Shown here one piece after another: positions 1-6,918 of a stretch of DNA of 17,613 nucleotides (the stretch's first letter is position 1; every line of letters starts with the position of its first letter). The DNA is from CAYHSY01 sp964359435. Its GTDB lineage: Bacteria; Patescibacteriota; Minisyncoccia; UBA6257; JAUSGH01. The stretch is taken from contig CAYHSY010000016.1 of assembly GCA_964359435.1 (NCBI GenBank), positions 1 to 17,613 on the forward strand, read 5' to 3'. The notes under the pieces were generated by a model, which was not told where the DNA came from, made no database searches, and saw only the letters and a list, made by a program, of their open reading frames with translations. Made by a program: the position numbers and the translations under genes.

Positions 1-685
1 CCATATTGGCGTTTTCCAAAGAAAATCTGTCGAAGATAATTAGGGTGTTGTTTAGTGTATTAACGCCGTAAAGGATGCCCTCCTCTCCGGTCAAATTGGC
101 CGACACGAACGGGAAGAATGATGATATGGGCGAAGTGTTTAGGGGTGTTTGGATTTCCAGTTTGTCGAGTCCCAGGGGCAACGAAGATATCCACCCTTCC
201 GTATGCTGAAAACCGGCCGGCTTGGTGTAGATCAGGCGGCCTTCCAAGAAAGAGGTTATTTCGGAGTCCAATCGGTTTAATTCTTCCAGCGTGTCCGCAT
301 AAAGCGTCATATAAACCCCCGTGTTAAATAAGACCTCCCGTGACTGCTGGAGTTCGTCGCGGAGCGTTTCTACGTCTTGATACGCGGTTTCAAGCATTGG
401 GTTCCGGACCAAGCCCTTTTCCGCCGTTTCCGAAATCTGCGATTGGATCTGCGCGGTTTTGCGCTCCAGCCGTTTCAGGGCCAGATTGGAGTCAATCGGG
501 TGGATAAAGATGGAAATGTCCAATAAATTGGGCAGATTAATGACCGGCGAGAACCAGCCAGTAGAAAGATATCTGGGGTAGGTAAAGATAAAAAGCGTCC
601 GGGCCAGTTTATTGCCAACTCGTAGATAGGTTGGATTGATTTCCACTGCCGGAGGAGCTATTAAATTTTCGATGTCTTTGGGCAT
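1..685 (-). CDS. virB4: VirB4/TraC-family conjugative transfer ATPase, N-terminal part (runs off window)
   Basis: The frame stays open from an ATG at 685 to the window edge, giving 228 residues without a stop. The translation begins MPKDIENLIAPPAVEINPTY and has a helical, charged middle (LKRLERKTAQIQSQISETAE). Near the edge it reads SSFFPFVSANLTGEEGILYG and then NNTLIIFDRF. In VirB4 proteins this block lies just before the Walker A motif, so the ATPase core should start immediately outside the window. VirB4 is the cytoplasmic ATPase that powers type IV secretion and conjugation machines. The gene follows the TraC-like gene after a 117-nt heptamer-repeat spacer and has no Shine-Dalgarno sequence before its ATG. 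The family call is firm; a Walker A motif further left has not been seen. Confidence 0.88.
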   Translation of the reverse strand, partial: MPKDIENLIAPPAVEINPTYLRVGNKLARTLFIFTYPRYLSTGWFSPVINLPNLLDISIFIHPIDSNLALKRLERKTAQIQSQISETAEKGLVRNPMLETAYQDVETLRDELQQSREVLFNTGVYMTLYADTLEELNRLDSEITSFLEGRLIYTKPAGFQHTEGWISSLPLGLDKLEIQTPLNTSPISSFFPFVSANLTGEEGILYGVNTLNNTLIIFDRFSLENANM

Positions 686-693
686 ATGATCAA

Positions 694-805
694 CTAAAAT
701 TTTCAATTTTTAATCAACAATTTTCAATCAATGAACCAATTTTGAAATCCGTTTGTAGATTGAGAATTGATAATTGGAAATTATTTAGGTTAATTAGAAT
801 AATTA
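694..805. repeat. Degenerate 7-nt repeat spacer I (between TraC-like and VirB4)
   Basis: The spacer reads in a steady 7-nt register, for example tttcaat (701), ttttaat (708), caacaat (715), tttcaat (722), then agattga (757), gaattga (764), taattgg (771). The left half repeats CAAT-type words and the right half ATTG-type words, so the array is roughly palindromic about position 745. It makes up nearly all of the 117-nt gap between the two genes. No gene fits here. Confidence 0.7.
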
Positions 806-1471
806 GGCATTGTCCGGGGTTATCCCTTTTCTTTCCACGCTTTCCGGATTGTATAGGTTATAAAACAACTCCACCACCTCTTCATTTTCCAGTGGCACCG
901 CTCGCAGGCCGGTCTGCGCGAGCGCGGCGATGATTGCCGTGGCGCGTTGGTCCAGCTGCTCTATGTTTTGAGATAAAAGATGGCGCTTGGCTTCGCCCGC
1001 TTCGGGTTGTGCCTTCCTGCCTCGCCCAAAAAGGCGCATGATGCCGCCGCCGGCCGCCTTAGCCGCTCCCGGGAGCAGAATCGGGTCAAAAGGCACCACC
1101 ACAAAAAAAGCTTTGGTCATGATAGGATTTTTGCCGACAAAGGATTTTACGAAGCTGATATATTCGGTAATCTGCGACCGCAGCAGTTCATTTGGTTCGT
1201 CCGGAACGCGCCCTTCCAATTTAGCGAGATAGGCGTCCAAATTTACGCGCCGTGAATGTATAAAAATTTGCAGCGAAAATTTTAGAGAGTTTAGAAGATT
1301 TTGATATGCGGCGATGATAACTTTTTGTTCATCCTCCGATTTCAGGTCAAAATTGATGCCGGAAACAATCAAAATTCGACGCAACGAGCCGTTTTTAAGC
1401 ACAATTACGCCGTTTTCCACGGATTCGATGTCCACAAACTCTTGAGTTGGCCGCGCCTCTTCTTGGGGCAT
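803..1471 (-). CDS. TraC-like domain protein of the type IV secretion locus
   Basis: A protein of 222 residues starting MPQEEARPTQEFVDIESVEN. It contains GVIVLKNGSLRRILIVSGIN and, further on, LNSLKFSLQIFIHSRRVNLD, which resemble the TraC-like domain that in Patescibacteria is encoded as a separate gene between PrgI and VirB4. In VirB4/TraC ATPases of other bacteria an equivalent N-terminal domain is part of the ATPase. There is no signal peptide; a hydrophobic stretch at about 117-134 (KAFFVVVPFDPILLPGAAKA) is followed by a basic patch, GRGRKAQ. It probably works with VirB4 at the inner face of the membrane. The ATG at 1471 has no Shine-Dalgarno site, only an AT-rich leader. Confidence 0.8.
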   Translation of the reverse strand: MPQEEARPTQEFVDIESVENGVIVLKNGSLRRILIVSGINFDLKSEDEQKVIIAAYQNLLNSLKFSLQIFIHSRRVNLDAYLAKLEGRVPDEPNELLRSQITEYISFVKSFVGKNPIMTKAFFVVVPFDPILLPGAAKAAGGGIMRLFGRGRKAQPEAGEAKRHLLSQNIEQLDQRATAIIAALAQTGLRAVPLENEEVVELFYNLYNPESVERKGITPDNA

Positions 1472-1484
1472 ACAATATTAGTGT

Positions 1485-1589
1485 AAAATTAAAAATTCAA
1501 AAATCAAAATGATAATTTAAAATGAAAAATTTTTTAAATCATTCCGCTATGGCGTAATGCCATATTTTTGCATTTTGATATTTGTTTTC
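1485..1589. repeat. Degenerate 7-nt palindromic spacer II (between PrgI and TraC-like)
   Basis: Consecutive heptamers run aaaatta (1485), aaaattc, aaaaatc, aaaatga, then after a central hairpin tgcattt (569 of the same kilobase), tgatatt, tgttttc. A-rich words on the left become T-rich words on the right, so the spacer folds back on itself. The core on the minus strand is TATGGCATTACGCC followed by ATAGCGGAATGATTTAAA. It forms the stem CATT-CGC/GCG-AATG with loop CATA. Spacer III has the same outer words round a different stem. Confidence 0.75.
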
Positions 1590-1593
1590 TGAA

Positions 1594-2070
1594 CTACCGG
1601 TAGTCCACCCTCCTTGCCGCTTCCTGTTCGCCCGTGGTTTTTCGAAGCAGATCAAACTGGTCTTCCGGTTTTTTGGGCGGGAATTTTTCGCGCTTGGAAA
1701 TAAGTTCTTTGCCGGCGTTGATGCGGAGCCAGAGTGATTGCAGGGGCGAGGCGTGTTTCTGGGAGGCCGCTGCCCGCGCGGCTTCAATTTCTTCCTTGCG
1801 GCGCCACACGTAAATACGCGGTTTCCAGAGGTAGCCGAACATGGATGCGAGCACCCTGGTTATAGGCCGCCCGTTATATTTTGCAAAAGCCAGCGTGGCG
1901 GTTATGGGGGCGATGATAGCCATTAAAACTATCCAGGCGAAAGTATTTAGGAATAAATAAGATACTAAAATGATTCCCGTACCAACGCAAATATAAATAA
2001 ATTGGCGGATGGTGATGGGTCCCAAGATAGTGTCTTCTGTTTCAATAAATTGAGGAACTTGGTATTGCAT
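1594..2070 (-). CDS. PrgI family protein
   Basis: A protein of 158 residues starting MQYQVPQFIETEDTILGPIT and continuing IRQFIYICVGTGIIL. The YQVPQFIE...D.I.GP.T..QF opening is typical of PrgI proteins, which are small membrane components coded next to VirB4 in Gram-positive and Patescibacteria conjugation loci. Two membrane segments are visible at about 22-42 and 44-62. They are followed by a basic cytoplasmic tail containing KPRIYVWRRKEEIEAARAAA. Its spacers on both sides are 116 and 122 nt of heptamer repeats. No Shine-Dalgarno sequence precedes the ATG. The name is by family resemblance; the precise role of PrgI proteins in the channel is not established. Confidence 0.88.
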   Translation of the reverse strand: MQYQVPQFIETEDTILGPITIRQFIYICVGTGIILVSYLFLNTFAWIVLMAIIAPITATLAFAKYNGRPITRVLASMFGYLWKPRIYVWRRKEEIEAARAAASQKHASPLQSLWLRINAGKELISKREKFPPKKPEDQFDLLRKTTGEQEAARRVDYR

Positions 2071-2189
2071 AAGATTAAATCAAATATTAAAAATCAAATG
2101 TCAAAACGACAAACAATAGTTCAAAAATTTAAATCATCGCGAAACGATGCCATAATTTTGAACTTTGATTTTTGCATTTTTAATTATTA
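2071..2189. repeat. Degenerate 7-nt palindromic spacer III (between the 282-aa gene and PrgI)
   Basis: The entire gap stays in one 7-nt register: aagatta (2071), aatcaaa, tattaaa, aatcaaa, tgtcaaa, acgacaa, through attttga (2155), actttga, tttttgc, attttta. The centre at 2135-2149 is a perfect stem, CATCG-cgaaa-CGATG. GTTCAAAAATT (2119) and AATTTTGAAC (2155) pair outside it. The minus-strand core is TTATGGCATCG...CGATGATTTAAA, matching spacer II outside the stem. No gene is present. Confidence 0.78.
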
Positions 2190-3035
2190 TAGCGGGGTCC
2201 TCCACTCGATATAGTTTACCACTCTTTTCACAAACGGATCCGCCTGTGTCCTCTGCCTTATGTTACGTGTCCCCTGCTCCATGTTACGTGTTCCAAGCTC
2301 CATGCTAGAAAGCGCCCCCATCGGTGGCAGAACCGGCAACTTTTTTTGTTCTTGATTCCGTGCTCCTCGTTCCATGCTACGCGTTCCAAGCTCCATGCTA
2401 CGCGCTCCACGCTCCCCGTCCCCCGTCTCTATCCGCGCCTTAACCGGCGGAGGTACATATTTTTTTTGGTTCAGGGGGATGCGGATTGAAAATGTTGGCC
2501 GCGGCGGGATTGTGGGCGGGCGCGCTTCTTCTTTCTCGGCGTGGAGTATCAGTGGTCCGCTTGTTGGCGCCGGCTCCAAAATCCTCCGCCCTTCGGGCAC
2601 CCCCTTTATAAAAGGAGGAATTATTTTCTCAGGAATTTCTTCTCCCTTTCCTAAAGTGAGGGGGCCGCTCGTGGTGAGGGATTTTGGCGACTCCTCTGCC
2701 GGGAACCGCAGCAGCCCGATATCGATCCCCAACTCCGTTCTCAGGTCGTTCTCAATCGGGCGTAACATTTTATCTTCGATTTCTTGGGCGACGATTCTGG
2801 CCGAGCTGTGACTTAAGTCAAGGCGATGGGAAAGCTCGCTTACAAAATTTTTGGGGCTAACCCTGCCCATGACCAAGTCCATTACCAACATTGGTATGAC
2901 GACTCCCAGGTCGTCTTTGATGCCCAGTTGTCGATTCATGTCTATATTCAAGTAAGTCAGTCGTGTGGAAGCCAGCCACTCTTTGATGGCCTCCGGCAAG
3001 TCCAGAACACTTTTGATTATTTTAACGTCGTCCAT
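2187..3035 (-). CDS. Conserved-looking T4SS-locus protein with repeat-built linker
   Basis: A protein of 282 residues, not assigned to a named family. Residues 1-125 form a helical, probably globular domain (for example MDDVKIIKSVLDLPEAIKEW and NFVSELSHRLDLSHSSARIV). Residues 126-262 are a low-complexity linker rich in P, G, E and R. It is encoded by a palindromic repeat and two 7-nt repeat arrays, and includes SMELGTRNMEQGTRNI, a peptide with a seven-residue period. The end, KRVVNYIEWRTPL, looks like a conserved tail; similar tails of the type VxY-xxRTPL are familiar from Patescibacteria, but this is from memory. The start lies 9 nt after the VirB6-like stop, so translation is probably coupled. 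No signal peptide or membrane segment is seen, which fits a cytoplasmic partner of the channel. Confidence 0.7.
   Translation of the reverse strand: MDDVKIIKSVLDLPEAIKEWLASTRLTYLNIDMNRQLGIKDDLGVVIPMLVMDLVMGRVSPKNFVSELSHRLDLSHSSARIVAQEIEDKMLRPIENDLRTELGIDIGLLRFPAEESPKSLTTSGPLTLGKGEEIPEKIIPPFIKGVPEGRRILEPAPTSGPLILHAEKEEARPPTIPPRPTFSIRIPLNQKKYVPPPVKARIETGDGERGARSMELGTRSMERGARNQEQKKLPVLPPMGALSSMELGTRNMEQGTRNIRQRTQADPFVKRVVNYIEWRTPL
2242..2304. repeat. In-frame 7-nt repeat array, 9 units
   Basis: Nine heptamers without a break: gcctgtg, tcctctg, ccttatg, ttacgtg, tcccctg, ctccatg, ttacgtg, ttccaag, ctccatg. They lie inside the 282-aa gene. Because 63 nt equals 21 codons, the minus-strand product is a peptide of three seven-residue repeats (SMELGTR, NMEQGTR, NIRQRTQ). 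Confidence 0.88.
2352..2428. repeat. In-frame 7-nt repeat array, 11 units
   Basis: Eleven heptamers: ttgattc, cgtgctc, ctcgttc, catgcta, cgcgttc, caagctc, catgcta, cgcgctc, cacgctc, cccgtcc, cccgtct. This is the same sequence family as the array at 2242, separated from it by about 47 nt, and also lies within the linker of the 282-aa protein (GERGARSMELGTRSMERGAR). Confidence 0.87.
2582..2665. repeat. Palindromic repeat element inside the 282-aa coding sequence
   Basis: Three short palindromes are strung together: GCCC-ttc-GGGC (2588-2598), a CCTTT-TATA-AAAGG type palindrome (about 2600-2618) and CCCTTTCC...AAAGTGAGGG (about 2644-2662). The arrangement resembles dispersed palindromic elements of the type CCTCCTTTATAAAGGGGG / GTGCCCGAAGGGCGGAGG that recur in many bacterial genomes. 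On the minus strand it is translated as part of the linker (EKIIPPFIKGVPEGRRILEP). Identity as a genome-wide repeat rests on memory; a second copy is not in this window. Confidence 0.5.
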
Positions 3036-3044
3036 ATTTTCAGC

Positions 3045-5231
3045 TTATACCGCGTAGGTCTTTTTAATCTCTTCTATCTGTTTTTCTATTTCTCCTTGTT
3101 CTTTAGCCGCCTTTTCCGCGCCGTTCTTATCTCCGGCGGTCTCTAGTGTATTGACTTCTTCATGCTTGGCTAACGCCAAGGTTTCCAATTCGGCAACCTT
3201 CTTCTCTTTCTCCTCCTGGGTCATCTCCGGTTCGCCCGGCGCCGATTCGGGATTGATGGGAGGGCGGAACGAAATAATATTCCATAGATTCTTCGGCACA
3301 TCATCCTCTTTTTGCCATTTTATTTCCCGTATGCGCTCTAAGAGCAACGTATTCCTCAAGGCGGCGGCCACGGCCGGGATCTTCAGCAGTCCTTCATTCT
3401 CGGCCTTGCCCTCTTTTTTGTTGGCCGCTATTCCTTCCACAATCGCGGCTTCAAGTCCTTTAAGATATGAAGTGATTGCCCCATACGTTATCTCTTCACC
3501 CTTGGCCAGATATTTTCTCTGTTCGTCCGTTAGCGTGGCAACGACCATCGGGTTTTCCAGCGCCTCAGGATCAATGGTTTCGAATAACTCTTTCGGTTTC
3601 ATGCCGCGGACAATTTTCTCGATTTTTGTCGTGTCGCTGACTAAGTCCGGCCTGATTTTCTCTATAATCTTTGTGCCGCCGAAAGGCGCCGCCCGTTTGG
3701 CCAAATCCATCATCCGGTCGTGGCCGACTTTCTTGGCCAGTTTTCTCTTAGTCAGTGTTTCCAAGATGGCCGCGGACTCCGCGTCGTTCAAGAAGCGGCT
3801 GCCGGCAATCGCCAGCAAACGATCCTCGCTTTTGATCGCGTCAAATTCTTTTCTGGCGGTTTCCACTCGCGCCGTGTTGGCCCGCACCAAGCCCTCAATG
3901 GTATTGATCGCGCCTTCAAAAGTCCGTCCGGGGGCGATCTTGGTCAAGCCGACGGCCAGCTTTTCTCCTACGGTTTTACCTCCTACGCTGATCGCGAACG
4001 GATTCAGCAATCGTCCGCCGCCTTTTACCCTCTCCAGCGCCCAAGATCGCGACCTCTTTACATACGCCATCGCCGTCGCCGCGCCCATGATGCTGAACTT
4101 TTCACCAATATAAAGTCCCATAACCATGAAGGCCAAGGCCACGGCTATTTGCGCGTAAGACGCGAAGGTTGTCCCCACTGCGGTTTCCACAAAAACCCCT
4201 ACGGAGCTGGTCTGCTGAATAATGCCCGCGGGCGAGGCCGGATCGGTTTTGAAGTTCACCATAGTAATGACCGTCAAGTACAAGAAAAACATCAGGATGG
4301 GGAGATACATCGCCCATTTAATTAGTTTGTCCCACCACATGCTGAAATATCTTTCCACCGGCTTGAAAACAAACGACAGCCAAGCCAGGGGTGCGACTAT
4401 CAAAAGACCGATAATCCATAAATAACGTATAAAAATCATGACGGAAATTAATCCCAAAGTTATGGCGGTTAAAACCGTGAAGGTGGTGGCGAATACGATG
4501 CCTGCAAGCGCTTGCAGAGAGTTTTTACCCGGTTCAAATATACCGGAATCAATTTCTTGGATCGTGTATTGCAGTGGTCCTCGCGTATCAAGGGCCCTCT
4601 GCACATTGATGGCGCCGGCTAAGTTGGCCACGGCATTCGGCCCAACACCCATCTTGTCTATAAATAAATTACTTATTTTGTGGGAGAAATCCAGAATGAC
4701 GCCGGAAATTGCCAAGCTGAAATTAATGAGCAGGGCGATAACCACCAACCGTCCCAGCATTTTTTTAATGTCGTAGTTTTGAAGGCGGAGCATGGTAGCG
4801 TAGGCGATGAAGATCATGGCCAGAACAAAGCCGAGGTTCGCGAAGTTGCGCGTCATGGTCCAACCCAGTTTGACGGATGGGCTCTTGATTATGGAGGCAT
4901 TTAAAGCCATGCCTATTTCTATGGCATAAGCGGCTCCTTGAAAAACCCAACTGGCGACGTAACCCGAAGCCAGTGCCGTATAATAAGCGGCGAGGCCCAG
5001 GAGCGACGAGGCGGCTGCTTTTAATCCGGTTACTAATTCTGATTCTGTAGCTGCTTTTATTGCGGCCGCTAACTTCGATTCTCCTAGTTGCGCCTGCCGT
5101 CCGGTTTCTGTGCTGCCGGCTCTTCCAAGGCCTGGTATTTGCGCCATCGCCGGCGCGGCCATGGCTAAGACTCCGGCCAATATCAGGACGGCTGCGAACA
5201 ATCCGCGGAAGTTTTTTAAGAATGCCGGCAT
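3045..5231 (-). CDS. VirB6/TrbL-like polytopic inner-membrane protein of the T4SS
   Basis: A protein of 728 residues. Residues 1-30 form a signal peptide (LFAAVLILAGVLAMAAPAMA, likely cut before Q31). About seven hydrophobic segments follow, near 76-106, 131-150, 160-183, 243-268, 269-290, 304-326 and 351-375. A cytoplasmic C-terminal half of about 330 residues follows, ending in a charged helical stretch, EEKEKKVAELETLALAKHEE. This shape matches VirB6/TrbL proteins, which form part of the conjugation channel in the inner membrane. The segment FIRYLWIIGLLIVAPLAWLS followed by SMWWDKLIKWAMYLPILMFF is typical of the Patescibacteria version. It begins 7 nt after the stop of the 559-aa gene, with no Shine-Dalgarno site. 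The fold assignment is by topology and context. Confidence 0.8.
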   Translation of the reverse strand: MPAFLKNFRGLFAAVLILAGVLAMAAPAMAQIPGLGRAGSTETGRQAQLGESKLAAAIKAATESELVTGLKAAASSLLGLAAYYTALASGYVASWVFQGAAYAIEIGMALNASIIKSPSVKLGWTMTRNFANLGFVLAMIFIAYATMLRLQNYDIKKMLGRLVVIALLINFSLAISGVILDFSHKISNLFIDKMGVGPNAVANLAGAINVQRALDTRGPLQYTIQEIDSGIFEPGKNSLQALAGIVFATTFTVLTAITLGLISVMIFIRYLWIIGLLIVAPLAWLSFVFKPVERYFSMWWDKLIKWAMYLPILMFFLYLTVITMVNFKTDPASPAGIIQQTSSVGVFVETAVGTTFASYAQIAVALAFMVMGLYIGEKFSIMGAATAMAYVKRSRSWALERVKGGGRLLNPFAISVGGKTVGEKLAVGLTKIAPGRTFEGAINTIEGLVRANTARVETARKEFDAIKSEDRLLAIAGSRFLNDAESAAILETLTKRKLAKKVGHDRMMDLAKRAAPFGGTKIIEKIRPDLVSDTTKIEKIVRGMKPKELFETIDPEALENPMVVATLTDEQRKYLAKGEEITYGAITSYLKGLEAAIVEGIAANKKEGKAENEGLLKIPAVAAALRNTLLLERIREIKWQKEDDVPKNLWNIISFRPPINPESAPGEPEMTQEEKEKKVAELETLALAKHEEVNTLETAGDKNGAEKAAKEQGEIEKQIEEIKKTYAV

Positions 5232-5238
5232 ATTTTAT

Positions 5239-6918
5239 TTATTGATGTCCCTGCTTGCACTGGTTCAGCTTGTCGTTTGCGGCGGCGGTGAGAGAGGTTA
5301 TGGTCGCTCCGGCTAAAGCCAATTCTTCCGCGGCGCGTTGTTTCAAATTCAATGCCTCCGTGAGTCCGGCTAAAAGATTCTGATAGTGGGAAAGATTCGC
5401 CACTACCTGCGCCTCTGTCAGGCCTGTTAATTCCCGGATGGCAAAATCATATTGCGCCAGTACCCCCCGGTTTTCCAGAATGTCCGATTGCAAATTATTT
5501 ATGACAGTTAACTGGTTGTTGATTTGGGTGGTGGTTGTCGCTCCAGCCGCCAGTCCAAAATTGGCCTCTTGGCAGGTACGCAAGGCTCTAAGCACCGTCA
5601 GATAGTTGTTTTCAATGCTCAGGCGCTGGTTCATGGATATATCCGCCGCGCCTCGCGCGTCGCGCAGGCCCTCGAGTTGCTTTTTGATGAGATTTTTGGT
5701 GCTGCTGGCCGACTGCCCGAAAATTGTTTCCTGGACATTGGCGCTGCCGATAGTGTTTTGGTACTGGCTGTTGGCTTGCCGCGCGCCGGCTGGGATATTG
5801 CCCGCATCAAAAATCAAATTACCCAGAGTATCGCGCGTGCCGACACGCTGCGGCGCGGATGGAGTAGAAACGCCCAAAAGGCCCACGCCCTCTTTAATAA
5901 CGCGGTTGATAAGCGCGTTCGTGATCGAGGCGATATACGAGCTTAAGTCCTCGGCGTTGACGAGCCAGTGCAGATCGGTGGCCAATGCTTCGCTGGCCAA
6001 GTCCCCCAGCGCCTTGCCGGGGGTTACGATAATGCAATTCGCGTTGGCCGAGGCGTGGACTCCTAAATCGGAAGAGATTTCTTCGCCTGTCGCCGGATCA
6101 TAGCATTTTTTGACGCCCAGCCAGCCGTCATTTGCAATTGCTTCGTTCGCGGCGGCAAATAATTTGCGGGCCAGTCGGTTTTGTTGTTCGTCCCACGCGA
6201 GCCAAACGGCACCGTAATAGTTGTTTTGCGGCTCCCAAGAGAGCGCGTAGGCCTTCCAACCGCCGTTCCTGAAGTCCTCAAAAAAATTATTGACATTCCC
6301 GACGATTTGGTCCAGGGTGCAATCGAATTTGGTCTTAAAACGTTCCACAGGCACGAGCGACGCGGCTATCTTTAGCCGCACCGGCAAGCTGAAAGGCGAG
6401 CATAGGAAGCCGAGCCCCAGTTCTTTAACCAGATCTCCCGTGGTGCCCTGCACGATATCTCCAAAAAATCCTTCCCAATCGGTGATGAAGCGCGGCGACC
6501 CTTCGCCCTGGATATAACCGATGATCTGGTCCACCACCATATCCAAGATTTTTTTCTTGAGGTTTTCGTAGAGAACTTTTTCCAGCGCTTTAAGGATCTC
6601 CTCCCCTATACTCAACTGGACCTCCGTCACTTTAGCCGCGGCATGGTCTAATTCCATTTCCGCCTCAATGACATTCTGCGCATGTAATCCGGCATCAAAA
6701 ACCGGTAATGCCCCCGGTATGCCGCTAGCGGCGATTGATTGCCCTAAATTTGCGGTTGCGGCCGTAAATTCCGCCGCCGCCGCCGCATTCTGGGCTAAAT
6801 AGAGTTCACTCCGGCTGAGCAATGAATCCTCGCTTTGCGCGGCGGCGAAAAGCGGGGCCATGAGCGCGAGTAGCGCGGCTGCAGCGAGGGCCCGGATGTT
6901 TTGATTATTGCGGTTCAT
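5239..6918 (-). CDS. Exported six-cysteine protein of the T4SS locus, function unknown
   Basis: A protein of 559 residues. Residues 1-28 are a signal peptide (ALAAAALLALMAPLFAAAQ). The mature part has alanine-rich helices to about 130, then a region with four cysteines (C173, C200, C272, C295). That region includes NNFFEDFRNGGWKAYALSWE, which is rich in aromatic residues; similar FENGGW-type motifs occur in Patescibacteria T4SS-locus proteins, from memory. The C-terminal third (380-555) is helical and probably coiled-coil, with C449 and C554. Six cysteines in an exported protein suggest three disulfides. The gene overlaps its upstream neighbour by ATGA and is followed by the VirB6-like gene, so it may be a surface or periplasm-side part of the apparatus. 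No named family can be given. Confidence 0.72.
   Translation of the reverse strand: MNRNNQNIRALAAAALLALMAPLFAAAQSEDSLLSRSELYLAQNAAAAAEFTAATANLGQSIAASGIPGALPVFDAGLHAQNVIEAEMELDHAAAKVTEVQLSIGEEILKALEKVLYENLKKKILDMVVDQIIGYIQGEGSPRFITDWEGFFGDIVQGTTGDLVKELGLGFLCSPFSLPVRLKIAASLVPVERFKTKFDCTLDQIVGNVNNFFEDFRNGGWKAYALSWEPQNNYYGAVWLAWDEQQNRLARKLFAAANEAIANDGWLGVKKCYDPATGEEISSDLGVHASANANCIIVTPGKALGDLASEALATDLHWLVNAEDLSSYIASITNALINRVIKEGVGLLGVSTPSAPQRVGTRDTLGNLIFDAGNIPAGARQANSQYQNTIGSANVQETIFGQSASSTKNLIKKQLEGLRDARGAADISMNQRLSIENNYLTVLRALRTCQEANFGLAAGATTTTQINNQLTVINNLQSDILENRGVLAQYDFAIRELTGLTEAQVVANLSHYQNLLAGLTEALNLKQRAAEELALAGATITSLTAAANDKLNQCKQGHQ

Noticed and set aside
3151..4113. 320-codon open frame on the plus strand opposite the VirB6-like gene
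   Set aside because: Serine-rich shadow of a clear membrane-protein gene; no start signal or known domain.
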